A stretch of 64,000 bases of DNA from UBA9732 sp052170315. GTDB lineage: Bacteria; Spirochaetota; Spirochaetia; Sphaerochaetales; Sphaerochaetaceae. How positions within the stretch are numbered: the stretch's first letter is position 1; every line of letters begins with the position of its first letter. Of the stretch, positions 26,562 to 34,968 are shown piece after piece. A program made the position numbers and the translations under genes. The DNA lies in NCBI GenBank assembly GCA_052170315.1, contig JBQNAT010000001.1, positions 124,001-188,000 on the forward strand. Reading direction: 5' to 3'. The notes under the pieces were generated by a model. That model made no database searches, was not told the origin of the DNA, and saw only the letters and a program-made list of their open reading frames with translations.

Positions 26562-27722
26562 TTATTTAATTGTCAGTGTTACCGGGGTTTTCCACACGTT
26601 GCCGTCGCTGTCAGTCACAACAATGTTCGCGTTTACGGCAGAACCGGAATCTCCGTTTGCAACAACAGTGAAGGAACCTGTCTTTGACAGCTCTTCCCCT
26701 AAGTTGCGGGAATAAAGAGTGCCCGTAAGAACCTTAAGGCTGTTTTCATCTTCCGGTACAAGTTCAACGCTTATGCTTCCCGTATTCATGTTGCCCTGAT
26801 TTGCAACAGTGAAGCCAAGCTTAACCTGCGTTCCGGCAGGGACAGCCATGTCCTTGTAATACCTTACGTAAATATCCGAAACCTTGACGCTCTTCCACTT
26901 CGCGGTGTAACTTGCGCTTTTTCCGGGCTCCATTTTAGCCAAGTCGTCAGCCTCATTGCCTTTGGCATCATACCAGCCCATGAAAACATAGCTTTCATCC
27001 GGAGCCGTCAGCTCAGGAGCGGAAACCTCATCCCCGTCATTGAAAACTTCGGTGGAAGTAACCGTATCGCTGAAACGAACCCCTTTTTTATAAACGGCGT
27101 AAAGCGTCTGGTCAGTATAGGGCATTGCGATTTCAGAACCCGCCTCGTATTCGACCCGGTCAGGCATTGTGCCCCAGCCTGCAAAAACCCCGTCGCTTAA
27201 ATCCGAAGAACCGACAGCTGGAAGAGTGACTGTCTTTCCCGGTTCCGTACTGATGCTGTATCGGTAGCTGAAGTAGCTGTAGCAGTCTTCATTAGTTTCC
27301 ACTTCTCTGGAGAAAGTCAAAGCAGGGCTGTAATAGCGGCTGTTGGAATAGAGCCATGAAGCAAAAGCTTTCTTTGCCTCCCCCTCTTCTTCGGCAAGAA
27401 GCCTTGAAACAAGGGTTTCTGTCTGTTCAGCCGTTATAACGGGATACTCAAGACTCCTAAGCATCGCCTTCGCGTCAAAGTAATCGTCCGCATTATTTTT
27501 TGAATAGGCCTCTTCCATCTTTGAATAAATGGATTCGTATTGTGACTTATATAAGGAAACCTCATCTTCGTAGGAACTCATTACGGTTTCAAAGGAAGCG
27601 TTCTCAAAATCCAGGGAACCGAAATCCGAAGTTTTCTCCGAAACGGCTTCTGCATAGACCGCAAAAGAAAATACCGTAAGAATAAGTAACGCTGCTGTGA
27701 TAATTCTGATTTTGTGTTTCAT
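26562..27722 (-). CDS. Secreted protein with InlB-B-like repeats and C-terminal Ig-like domain
   Basis: A 386-residue protein with a cleavable signal peptide (residues ~1-25, ending VYAEA). Residues ~30-125 are predicted helical and acidic. At ~155-280 are two beta-rich units ending in GWGTMP and GWYDAKGNE, then YTAKWK, the pattern of Listeria-Bacteroides InlB B-repeats. The last ~110 residues (VRYYKDMAVPAGTQVKLGF onward) resemble a CARDB/Ig-like adhesion-type fold. No sorting motif, lipobox or enzyme motif is visible. Probably surface or periplasmic binding; function not known. Confidence 0.65.
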   Translation of the reverse strand: MKHKIRIITAALLILTVFSFAVYAEAVSEKTSDFGSLDFENASFETVMSSYEDEVSLYKSQYESIYSKMEEAYSKNNADDYFDAKAMLRSLEYPVITAEQTETLVSRLLAEEEGEAKKAFASWLYSNSRYYSPALTFSREVETNEDCYSYFSYRYSISTEPGKTVTLPAVGSSDLSDGVFAGWGTMPDRVEYEAGSEIAMPYTDQTLYAVYKKGVRFSDTVTSTEVFNDGDEVSAPELTAPDESYVFMGWYDAKGNEADDLAKMEPGKSASYTAKWKSVKVSDIYVRYYKDMAVPAGTQVKLGFTVANQGNMNTGSISVELVPEDENSLKVLTGTLYSRNLGEELSKTGSFTVVANGDSGSAVNANIVVTDSDGNVWKTPVTLTIK

Positions 27723-27804
27723 GTAAATTACCTCTCCTGTCCTGAATATAGCCTAAGAAAGACGTACTTAAAACAGGAACAGCCGATTTAACACATTTCT
27801 TCAT

Positions 27805-27849
27805 AAAAACAAAAACCGAACCGGGTCAAAAGACCTGAAATCCGGTTTT
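27805..27849 (-). terminator. Terminator after the tldE-like gene
   Basis: On the minus strand AAAACCG...GGTC-TTTT-GACC...CGGTTTT forms an interrupted hairpin ending in a GGTTTTTGTTTTT tract, about 48 nt past the stop of the metalloprotease-family gene. Confidence 0.6.
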
Positions 27850-27896
27850 GTATTTATTTGTATTTAAAAGTTCAAAAATTCAACAATTAATGCGTA

Positions 27897-29195
27897 TTAT
27901 TTGCCGGAAACAACAAGCCCGTCAACGCAGACATAAGGTATAACGGTAGTGCCGTCTGCCACAGTCTCGGAAGAGATGCTTCTGATATCCATCAGCATCT
28001 TGGCAAGATTTCCGTTAATCATAAGCTCGCTGACAGCGCCCTTTATCCTGCCCCCTTCAATGTAGAAGCTGTTTTTAGCAACGCCTGAAAAGTCTCCGTT
28101 TGTGCCGGGCGTTCCGCCGGAGAACCTTCCGATGATTATACCCTTGTCTATTCCCGTGATGATGGATTCAAGACTCTCGTCTCCCGCTTTAACAACTACA
28201 TCGGAAGAGGAATTCTTTGAAACACGTCTTTTTGTCTTCTTCGCGGCATAAAGCCCGATTGTGAAGTTTTTAAGGATGCCGTTCTCAATTATCGGAAGTT
28301 CCTCTGTCCTGAAGCCGTCCGCCGTATAGCGTTCACCCGCGACAATCCTTGGGTCATAAGAATTTAAAGCCACACTAAGCCTGGAAGAAGCGACCCTTTT
28401 TCCAAGTTTGTTCTTCCATATACTGGTTCCGTCTATAAGAACTCCGTCAGAGATGAAACACGACTGAACAAAAGAAAGGAACTCCGTGAAACATTCGGGA
28501 GTGAAAACAACCGGCCCTTCAAATTTTCCTTCAATACTTATCTGTTCAAGTTGCTTCTGGGCGCTGTCCAGACGATATCTGAAACCGCCCATATCAATGA
28601 ATTTTCCGTCAAGAGACTTTGTATTTACCATTACATAGTCAAGGCTGGTGGTTTTATCCCCGTCATGGGCGGAAAACTCAACCATTACGCCGTACAAACC
28701 GTAATTCCGCTCAAAATCAACGCCGTTGGAGTTTCTGAAAAGAGTATTGTTTCTTACATATTCTCCTATGACCGACAGAATCTGAATCTTCGGGTATCCT
28801 GCTTTTATGTCGGAAACAAGCTCGTTTATCCTTTCAAAAAATCTGTCAAAATCAGGCTTAAGGCATCCCTGTCTGAATTTTGCTGCTTCCTGCTCGGGGG
28901 AAATATCATGGGCGCTGTCTCTTACTGCGGACTCCGCGGAAAGAACTGCCGAACCCGCAAGCTCGTCAAGACCTCTGTCCGAAAAATCATTGCCGTGAAC
29001 TATTCCGTTCTTTCCCGCCTTGAACGCGGAAACTGTCGCGCTGTTGTCGAAAAGCGTCCTGAAAAGCGAGAATTCACCGTTTTCCGCAGTAAGCTCGCGT
29101 GTTTCCTTTTGCGCGATGTAATAGGAATATTTTGTTATGCCCCTGGCCGTCAGGCTCTGTTCAATCTTACCGGCCGCATTTCTAATGTTCTTCAT
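27897..29195 (-). CDS. TldE/PmbA-family metalloprotease partner
   Basis: Non-catalytic half of the TldD/TldE protease, which in Escherichia coli matures microcin B17 and cleaves unfolded peptides. It is 432 residues, lacks the zinc motif of TldD, and shows the family blocks RNTLFRNSNGVDFERNYG and GTPGTNGDFSGVAKNSFYIE. It follows the TldD gene by 11 nt with both read on the minus strand. The heterodimeric role is inferred from family and adjacency. Confidence 0.88.
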   Translation of the reverse strand: MKNIRNAAGKIEQSLTARGITKYSYYIAQKETRELTAENGEFSLFRTLFDNSATVSAFKAGKNGIVHGNDFSDRGLDELAGSAVLSAESAVRDSAHDISPEQEAAKFRQGCLKPDFDRFFERINELVSDIKAGYPKIQILSVIGEYVRNNTLFRNSNGVDFERNYGLYGVMVEFSAHDGDKTTSLDYVMVNTKSLDGKFIDMGGFRYRLDSAQKQLEQISIEGKFEGPVVFTPECFTEFLSFVQSCFISDGVLIDGTSIWKNKLGKRVASSRLSVALNSYDPRIVAGERYTADGFRTEELPIIENGILKNFTIGLYAAKKTKRRVSKNSSSDVVVKAGDESLESIITGIDKGIIIGRFSGGTPGTNGDFSGVAKNSFYIEGGRIKGAVSELMINGNLAKMLMDIRSISSETVADGTTVIPYVCVDGLVVSGK

Positions 29196-29206
29196 GCTCT
29201 GCCTCC

Positions 29207-30595
29207 TTATCTTCCGCCAATCATAATCTTGCAGCGAAGCTCAGGTCCGCCAAGCCCCACCGGTATCATCTGCTTTTTTCCGCAGAAACCGCTGGAATTC
29301 CAGTTAACCTTGTCGGAAACCATATCAACCGTCTTAAGCATGTCAAAAGCAATACCCGAAACAGTTGTATCAAGTATTGCGCTTCCAAGCTTGCCCTTCT
29401 TTATCTCATAGCCCATAGTAACGCCGAACATGAACTCGCCTGTAAGGTCCGCCTGCCCGTTGTTGGTATCTATAAGGTAGTAGCCGTCGTCAATTGAGGA
29501 AATCATATCCTCAAGTCTGTCGTGTCCGGGAAGGACAGCGGTATTCCTCATTCTTATGAGAGGTTCGTCAGAGAACATCCATGCCCTGGCATTGCCGCAG
29601 GGACGCACACCAAACTTTTCGGCAGACTCCCTGTTATGCATGAAGCCTTTGAGAATTCCATTCTCAATAAGAACGGCATCTGTGGCCTCCTGCCCCTCAT
29701 CATCCATGTAAATCGGAAGAGGAGCTTCCGTGCCCAAAGCCATATTCGCATAATCCGTCATGCTCACAAGGTCGGAGCCCACACGCTTGTTAAGGTTCGG
29801 CCCCGCGACAGAACCGCCAAGCACCAGATCCGCCTCAACAGTGTGCCCTACCGCCTCGTGGGCAAGCATACCTGAAAGCGAGCCGCCAAGTATGACAGTC
29901 TTGTAACCGGCCTGCGCATAAACCCCGTTGACCTTATCCATCAGCTTTTTATAAAGATCCTCTATCTGAGGATACATCCACGAACTTTCCCTGAAATAGG
30001 TATCAAAGCTGCCTGAGCCGCCGAAGGTTTTAAAAAGCTCAAGAGGAACATTGTCCTTTTTGGACATTGCCGTCATCGTAACGTAAATATAACAGCGCGG
30101 ATTGGTCATATGTCCGTCATTAGCATCTGAAGTGTAAATTATCTTGTCCTGAGAGTCCTCGGTGTAAACAACGGTGCGGCTTGCAAGATTCGGATAGGTT
30201 TTCACAATGTAATCGTCAAGAGTCTTGCAGAACTCGATAATCCTTTTCTGCTCGAAATCAATTATATCCTTGTGAGCCGTGATAACGCCCCGGCCATATG
30301 ACTTCTGCGGAGGAAGACCTTTCGGAGCATGGTCGTTAAGGAAAACGGCGTTCTGCGTAGCCGCTTTCAGCACGGAATCCGCAGCCGACTTTGAATATTC
30401 GGCCATTGATGAGAAACCGTAGACCCCCTTGTTGTAAACGCGGGCATTCACGCCCCGGGTCTCGCTTCTGACGTTGCCTACGAGGTTCCCCTTCAAAAAA
30501 ACAACTCTCCGGTTACGGTTTTCCTGGCCCCTGAGAACGGTTTGCATCCCGTCCGCAAAAAGGCTCTTCTTTGTTTTAAGAATATCATTCAGCAT
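29207..30595 (-). CDS. tldD: TldD-family zinc metalloprotease
   Basis: Catalytic half of the TldD/TldE protease. The zinc motif HEAVGH is near residue 248, with the downstream Cys/Asp block of the family in PCGNARAWMFSDEPLIRMRN and the C-terminal GKLGSAILDTTVSGIAFDML. It is 462 residues, the usual length. GGAGAG lies close upstream of the ATG. With tldE it makes a two-gene unit divergent from the cyclic-nucleotide operon. No small peptide precursor gene is recognisable nearby. Confidence 0.92.
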   Translation of the reverse strand: MLNDILKTKKSLFADGMQTVLRGQENRNRRVVFLKGNLVGNVRSETRGVNARVYNKGVYGFSSMAEYSKSAADSVLKAATQNAVFLNDHAPKGLPPQKSYGRGVITAHKDIIDFEQKRIIEFCKTLDDYIVKTYPNLASRTVVYTEDSQDKIIYTSDANDGHMTNPRCYIYVTMTAMSKKDNVPLELFKTFGGSGSFDTYFRESSWMYPQIEDLYKKLMDKVNGVYAQAGYKTVILGGSLSGMLAHEAVGHTVEADLVLGGSVAGPNLNKRVGSDLVSMTDYANMALGTEAPLPIYMDDEGQEATDAVLIENGILKGFMHNRESAEKFGVRPCGNARAWMFSDEPLIRMRNTAVLPGHDRLEDMISSIDDGYYLIDTNNGQADLTGEFMFGVTMGYEIKKGKLGSAILDTTVSGIAFDMLKTVDMVSDKVNWNSSGFCGKKQMIPVGLGGPELRCKIMIGGR

Positions 30596-30650
30596 TTAAG
30601 CTCTCCTGTATCGGCATCTTCTTCTACCCGCCGTTTTTAAAGACAACACT

Positions 30651-30678
30651 TTGAATCCGGCATCTTTTATCTTATAAT
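30651..30678 (+). promoter_or_regulatory. Promoter of the GDPD-CNBD-cyclase operon
   Basis: TTGAAT, 16 bases, TATAAT (perfect -10). Transcription should start near 30685, about 30 nt before the first gene, which has AAGG as ribosome site. Confidence 0.7.
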
Positions 30679-30715
30679 ATATCGGTACAGAGACTAACAG
30701 ACAAGAAGGTCATAA

Positions 30716-31435
30716 ATGAAAGTATTCGCGCACAGGGGTTTTTCCGGCAAATACCCCGAAAACACAATGCTCGCTTTCAGGCAGGCAATACTCGCCGGCG
30801 CCGACGGCATAGAACTTGACATCCACGAAAGCAGCGACGGGAAACTGGTCATAATCCACGACGAAAACCTTATCCGCACCACGGGAATCAACGCGCAGGT
30901 ATCCGACCTGAGCCTTAAAAAACTCACATCCGTCAAGGCTTCCAGGACTATGGCCGAGTCTTTCGAGACCCCAATTCCCTCCTTTGAAGAGTTCTGCGAT
31001 TTTGCGAAAAATGGCTCATTTATCACGAATGTTGAAATAAAAACGAACAACACCTGGTATCCGGACATTGAACGCAAAGCTGTAGAAATGGTCAAAGCCT
31101 TCGGCCTTGAAGACAGAATAATATTCTCATCCTTCAACTGGATATCTGTCATGAGGGCAAAGCAGATTGCTCCTGAAATACCGTGCGGCTTTCTGTACGA
31201 AGGCCAAAATCATATCCGTCTTGCGCAGGAAGCGAAAGAAGCCGGAATAGAATTCCTTCATCCCGACTTTACCCTGCTGGATGATATTACGGTGACGGAA
31301 TGCGGGCAGAACGGCATAGGACTTAACGTATGGACAATAAATACGGAAGAAAGGCTGCGACAGCTGATAAAATGGAATGTAAACAGCACTATCACAAATT
31401 ATCCTGATATGTGCCTTAAAATACTTGGGAGGTAA
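30716..31435 (+). CDS. Glycerophosphodiester phosphodiesterase (cytoplasmic, UgpQ-like)
   Basis: Splits glycerophosphodiesters to sn-glycerol-3-phosphate and an alcohol. It opens with AHRGFSGKYPENT, holding the catalytic His, and continues GADGIELDIHES and VIIHDENL, holding the metal-binding Glu/Asp and second catalytic His. 239 residues, no signal peptide. Its stop overlaps the ribosome site GGGAGG of the next gene, only two bases separating stop and start. Being first in a unit with a cyclic-nucleotide receptor and a cyclase, it may act on a different phosphodiester than glycerophospholipid debris; this is speculation from context. Confidence 0.9.
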   Translation: MKVFAHRGFSGKYPENTMLAFRQAILAGADGIELDIHESSDGKLVIIHDENLIRTTGINAQVSDLSLKKLTSVKASRTMAESFETPIPSFEEFCDFAKNGSFITNVEIKTNNTWYPDIERKAVEMVKAFGLEDRIIFSSFNWISVMRAKQIAPEIPCGFLYEGQNHIRLAQEAKEAGIEFLHPDFTLLDDITVTECGQNGIGLNVWTINTEERLRQLIKWNVNSTITNYPDMCLKILGR

Positions 31436-31437
31436 AA

Positions 31438-31899
31438 ATGGAAACAATCAAATTCAAGAAAAATGAAGTGATTTTCAGTCAGGGAGATTACCCCAACTGC
31501 ATGTACGACATAGTAACAGGTACTGTAGGCATTTATCTGGACTACGGGGAAAAAACGCAGAAAGAACTTGCGCTGCTTCATGAAGGCGACTTTTTCGGAG
31601 AGATGGGACTTATTGATTCCTGCCTCAGAAGTGCGACGGCCATAGCTCTGGAGCCTAACACAATGGCAAAGCGCATAACCATAGAAGACTTCAGTTCCTA
31701 CCTGAACCAGAACCCCGCAAAGGTAGTAACCATAATGCAGCACATGGGAGACAGGCTCAGAAAACTTAGCAACGACTACCTTGAAGCCTGCAAGACAATA
31801 GACGAATACCGCATAAGCGAAGAAAACAAAACGCCTAAGAGTCCATCGCTTCTTGCAAGACTGAAACACTTTTCCGAAGTAAGAAGAAAAAATAAATGA
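31438..31899 (+). CDS. Cyclic-nucleotide-binding domain protein
   Basis: A single CNBD of about 120 residues and a basic C-terminal tail, 153 residues in total, with no DNA-binding helix-turn-helix, kinase or channel. The phosphate-binding cassette is canonical: FGEMGLID with Glu55 and LRSATA with Arg64 and Ser65, the pair that holds the ribose and cyclic phosphate in CRP-type domains. A long helix follows (residues ~88-125). Its stop overlaps the start of the cyclase fusion (ATGA), so the receptor and the putative enzyme are translationally coupled. It may act as a regulatory subunit. Confidence 0.88.
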   Translation: METIKFKKNEVIFSQGDYPNCMYDIVTGTVGIYLDYGEKTQKELALLHEGDFFGEMGLIDSCLRSATAIALEPNTMAKRITIEDFSSYLNQNPAKVVTIMQHMGDRLRKLSNDYLEACKTIDEYRISEENKTPKSPSLLARLKHFSEVRRKNK

Positions 31900-33686
31900 G
31901 CGTAATTTTCCAGCTACAGCCCAAACATGACCAGCTTGAAGACTATGTACGCTTTGCGAAAGAAAACGGCATGGCTTTTGAGATTATAGACCTGTCCATG
32001 GGCAATGAAATAGATATCTCGCACGTTCAGGACTACGCGGAAACAGGTCTTGTAAAATCCTTTCACGGGGTTTTCATAGATGTAAATCCTGTAAGCAACA
32101 ACAGCGCTATAAAGGCTGTCTCAAGAAACCAGTTCAGGGAAAGTTGCGAGCTTGCGAAACGCCTTGGAGCCGAAAACATTGTTTTTCACAGCAGCTGCTT
32201 TCCCTTTCTCAGAGATTCATACATGGAAAGATGGTCATCGGAATGCGCGAAATACTTTGACAGCCTTCAGAAGGAAACAGGCCTTAATATCTTCATAGAA
32301 AACAGCTTTGACTTAGACTGCGACCCGCTGAAGACCCTGATGGATAAGTGTCCGAACAAAAATGTAGGCATATGCCTGGACATAGGACATGCGAACTTCT
32401 CAAGAAAAGCTTTGAACGAATGGTTCCTTGCCCTGGGAGAACGCATAGGCTACATCCATCTTTCGGATAACGCAGGTTATTTTGACAGGCACATGGAACT
32501 TGGAAGCGGAAGTGTTGACTGGAAAACGGCGGACATGCTTTTCAGAAGGCTCAGCTTTATTTCCGAGCGCGATATCCCCATGACCATAGAGGTAGGCAGT
32601 CTTGAAGACGCTCAACGTTCGTATGAATTTCTGAAAAAAAACAACTACTTTACAGGGCCGGCATCAGAAGGGGCATTCTGGGACGTTGTAAGTGAAGAAG
32701 CGTCAAAGCCCAAACGACCTTCCATAGAGGATCTCGGGCTTAGAAACGAAATACTGGAGCAGGAAAACCGCAAGCTTGAAAACGCAATAGACAGATATCT
32801 TTCAAAGGCAATTGCAAAACGCCTTATGGAAACACCCGAGGGAATGTCTCTTGGAGGAAAGAAACAAAGACTCACGGTAATGATGAGCGATTTGCGTTCT
32901 TTTACCGCCATAAGCGAAAAAATGGCGGCAAACGACCTTCTGGAAATGCTTAACCACTACCTTGGAGAAATGACCATACTTATCAACCGCTACAGGGGAA
33001 CGGTTATCGAATTCATAGGAGACGGCATTTTAGCCATTTTCGGAACGCCTATAGAATCGGAAACCCATGCTTCGGATGCTGTAAAAGCTGCGGTAGACAT
33101 GCAGAATGCCATGGACGATATAAACAGATGGAACGAAAAACGAGGTTTTCCTTCACTGAGAATGGGCATAGGAATCTGCACCGGAAGCATGATTGTAGGG
33201 AATATAGGCTCTGTGCATCACGCAAAATTCGGAGTGCTTGGAAGCACTGTCAATCTTTGCGGAAGAATAGAAGGCTACACTTCAGGCGGTCAGATATACA
33301 TATGCCCTGAAACAAGGGAAGATATAAAAGAGTCTCTGGATATTGACGAAAGCCTTACAGTACTGCCGAAAGGAGTCAACAGGGAGCTTATCATCCACAG
33401 GATAAGCGGCATAAACGGTGTTTCCTGCAAAAGACCGGAGCCTGTATGGGAAGACCTGCCTTCACCCATTGAGGTAACCTTCAGGCGTGTCGCGGATAAG
33501 AATGTTCTTAATAGAATTTTCTCAGGCTCCCTCACCGCCCGCTCAGGCACGGCAATGCTTCTTCATACGGATGTAGCGCTGGGACGTTCGGACGAGCTGC
33601 GTCTTTCCTTCGGGTCTTCAAAGGACGATGCCTTTTTCAAGGTAGTCGCAATCTTCAATGACGGAGTCTACCGAATCGAACAGTGA
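31896..33686 (+). CDS. Fusion of isomerase-like TIM barrel, class III nucleotidyl cyclase and C-terminal domain
   Basis: 596 residues. Residues 1-250 are a xylose-isomerase-like/AP-endonuclease-2 barrel, with likely metal ligands intact: Glu135 (FIENSF), Asp162/His165 (LDIGHAN), His188/Asp191 (IHLSDN) and Glu232. Residues ~283-300 are a short coiled coil. Residues ~325-500 are a class III cyclase: metal Asp332 (MSDLRSF) and Asp376 (IGDG), and transition-state Asn453 and Arg457 are present. The base-selecting positions read Glu372 and Gly446, not the Lys and Asp/Thr of adenylyl cyclases, so substrate is uncertain. Residues ~515-596 look like a degenerate PilZ-like barrel (weak). No membrane helix or signal peptide: cytoplasmic. 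Its last 69 bases overlap the convergent kinase gene. Confidence 0.85.
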   Translation: MSVIFQLQPKHDQLEDYVRFAKENGMAFEIIDLSMGNEIDISHVQDYAETGLVKSFHGVFIDVNPVSNNSAIKAVSRNQFRESCELAKRLGAENIVFHSSCFPFLRDSYMERWSSECAKYFDSLQKETGLNIFIENSFDLDCDPLKTLMDKCPNKNVGICLDIGHANFSRKALNEWFLALGERIGYIHLSDNAGYFDRHMELGSGSVDWKTADMLFRRLSFISERDIPMTIEVGSLEDAQRSYEFLKKNNYFTGPASEGAFWDVVSEEASKPKRPSIEDLGLRNEILEQENRKLENAIDRYLSKAIAKRLMETPEGMSLGGKKQRLTVMMSDLRSFTAISEKMAANDLLEMLNHYLGEMTILINRYRGTVIEFIGDGILAIFGTPIESETHASDAVKAAVDMQNAMDDINRWNEKRGFPSLRMGIGICTGSMIVGNIGSVHHAKFGVLGSTVNLCGRIEGYTSGGQIYICPETREDIKESLDIDESLTVLPKGVNRELIIHRISGINGVSCKRPEPVWEDLPSPIEVTFRRVADKNVLNRIFSGSLTARSGTAMLLHTDVALGRSDELRLSFGSSKDDAFFKVVAIFNDGVYRIEQ

Positions 33687-34184
33687 TTCATCGTCATAGG
33701 GACCGTCTATTTCTATGTAGAAAGTTCCCGTTTTTACGCACTCTTCCCTGAATTCGGCGCTACAGCTGATAAGTCTCTCCAAATCAGGAAAGTCGTCCCT
33801 GCGCTTTTCAATTATTTGAGAATACTTTTTTACATCGTCAAAATTGCGCCTGAGATAACCTTCGCTCATTACAAGAAAAACGCATCTTATGCCGTCAAGT
33901 TCCTCTTTTGTGAAGCTTTCAGCCCATTCGGCCGGGATGTAGCAGCCTTCAAGTATCAGAGTCCGCTCCGTTTCAAGAGCATGTTTTATTATCCTTACAA
34001 CAAAAGGCCACATCCAGTAACGCATCTGATAGTCGTTAAGTTCTCCGGGCTCCCCTATTCCCGATTCCAGAAAAGCTGACTTCAGATAATCAAGAGAGAT
34101 ACATTCGCATCTGTATTTTCTCATAAGCCTGTGGGCTATCATTGTTTTTCCAACGTGCGAGCTTCCGCCTATCAGTATCACCAT
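33618..34184 (-). CDS. P-loop kinase-like protein, function unknown
   Basis: A 188-residue P-loop NTPase of the adenylate-kinase-like/zeta-toxin-like group. Walker A is GGSSHVGKT at residues 6-14; a conserved Asp (SLDYLK) and LILEGCYIP, resembling the second acidic strand, follow; RRDDFPDL may be part of the lid. GGAG lies about seven bases before the ATG. It probably phosphorylates a small molecule, which cannot be named. No antitoxin gene is adjacent, so a toxin role is unlikely. The C-terminal 22 codons lie antisense to the end of the cyclase gene. Confidence 0.75.
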   Translation of the reverse strand: MVILIGGSSHVGKTMIAHRLMRKYRCECISLDYLKSAFLESGIGEPGELNDYQMRYWMWPFVVRIIKHALETERTLILEGCYIPAEWAESFTKEELDGIRCVFLVMSEGYLRRNFDDVKKYSQIIEKRRDDFPDLERLISCSAEFREECVKTGTFYIEIDGPYDDESLFDSVDSVIEDCDYLEKGIVL

Positions 34185-34237
34185 ATTATGCTCCGGACAA
34201 TTTATTTCTGTTTGTATTTTCTAACCAATCCGCCCTA

Positions 34238-34266
34238 TTGTTCAAGCTCTGCCCTGCCGATATAAT
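34238..34266 (+). promoter_or_regulatory. Promoter of the XdhC-like gene, apparently leaderless
   Basis: TTGTTC, 17 bases, TATAAT. The -10 ends eight bases before the ATG at 34275, so transcription should begin at or within about two bases of the start codon, and no ribosome site is present. Confidence 0.65.
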
Positions 34267-34274
34267 TATCTGTT

Positions 34275-34967
34275 ATGAACCTGTTTGAAACTGCGGCGTT
34301 ATACGCGAAATACAACAGAAGCTTCTCAATAGCCACCATAATCGGAACAAGCGGACACACGCCAAGGAAGGACGGCCGTATGCTTATACTGCCGGACGGC
34401 ACTTTTTCCGGTACGGTAGGAGGAGGCTCTGCCGAGCGTAAAGTCATAGACCTTGCGAACAAGGCAATGGAAGAAGGCAGAGGAAAAAGAGTCCAGGTAA
34501 ATGTCAGGGAGTGCGGGATGATAGACGTTTATATAGATGTACCTGTACGGGGACGCAAGGCCATTATTTTCGGAACCGGTCATATTGCGAAAGCCCTTTC
34601 GGAGGTTCTTTACAAAATAGGGTTTCAGATAACGTTCATAGATGATTTTGCCGCGAAAAACGGCTTTACCTGCCCTGACGGCATGGAACTCGGAACTTCT
34701 GAAAAGCTTCTTAAAAGGAACATAAAACCGGATAAAAAGACCGCTGTCATTTTCTCAAACCCCGAGGACAGGGATACTTTCATTGACCTGATACTTAATT
34801 CGGAAGCCCCATACATAGGCGTGCTTTCTTCAAAATCAAGAGAAAAAATAAACAATTCCCGCGTTTACCAGCCCATAGGACTGGACATAGGAGCGGAAAC
34901 TCCTGAAGAAATAGCAATAAGCATCACCGCCCAGATATTGGCGGTGATGAACGGAAAAGAATTCTGA
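34275..34967 (+). CDS. XdhC/CoxI-family protein
   Basis: XdhC-type proteins bind molybdenum cofactor and load it into xanthine-dehydrogenase-like enzymes. The N-terminal domain has IIGTSGHTPRKDGRML and GTVGGGSAERKVI; the C-terminal Rossmann domain has IIFGTGHIAKALSEVL and ends in IGLDIGAETPEEIAISI. 230 residues is compact for the family. No molybdenum hydroxylase is in the window, so the client is unknown. Start ATG at 34275 follows the promoter so closely that the transcript should have no leader. It converges on mglC with a one-base gap. Confidence 0.85.
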   Translation: MNLFETAALYAKYNRSFSIATIIGTSGHTPRKDGRMLILPDGTFSGTVGGGSAERKVIDLANKAMEEGRGKRVQVNVRECGMIDVYIDVPVRGRKAIIFGTGHIAKALSEVLYKIGFQITFIDDFAAKNGFTCPDGMELGTSEKLLKRNIKPDKKTAVIFSNPEDRDTFIDLILNSEAPYIGVLSSKSREKINNSRVYQPIGLDIGAETPEEIAISITAQILAVMNGKEF

Positions 34968-34968
34968 T

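Noticed and set aside
28551..29411. 286-codon plus-strand frame opposite tldE/tldD
   Set aside because: Antisense to two recognised protease genes and spanning their junction; no start signal.
33618..34184. Zeta-type toxin of a toxin-antitoxin pair
   Set aside because: P-loop resembles that group, but there is no small partner gene and the flanking gene is convergent.
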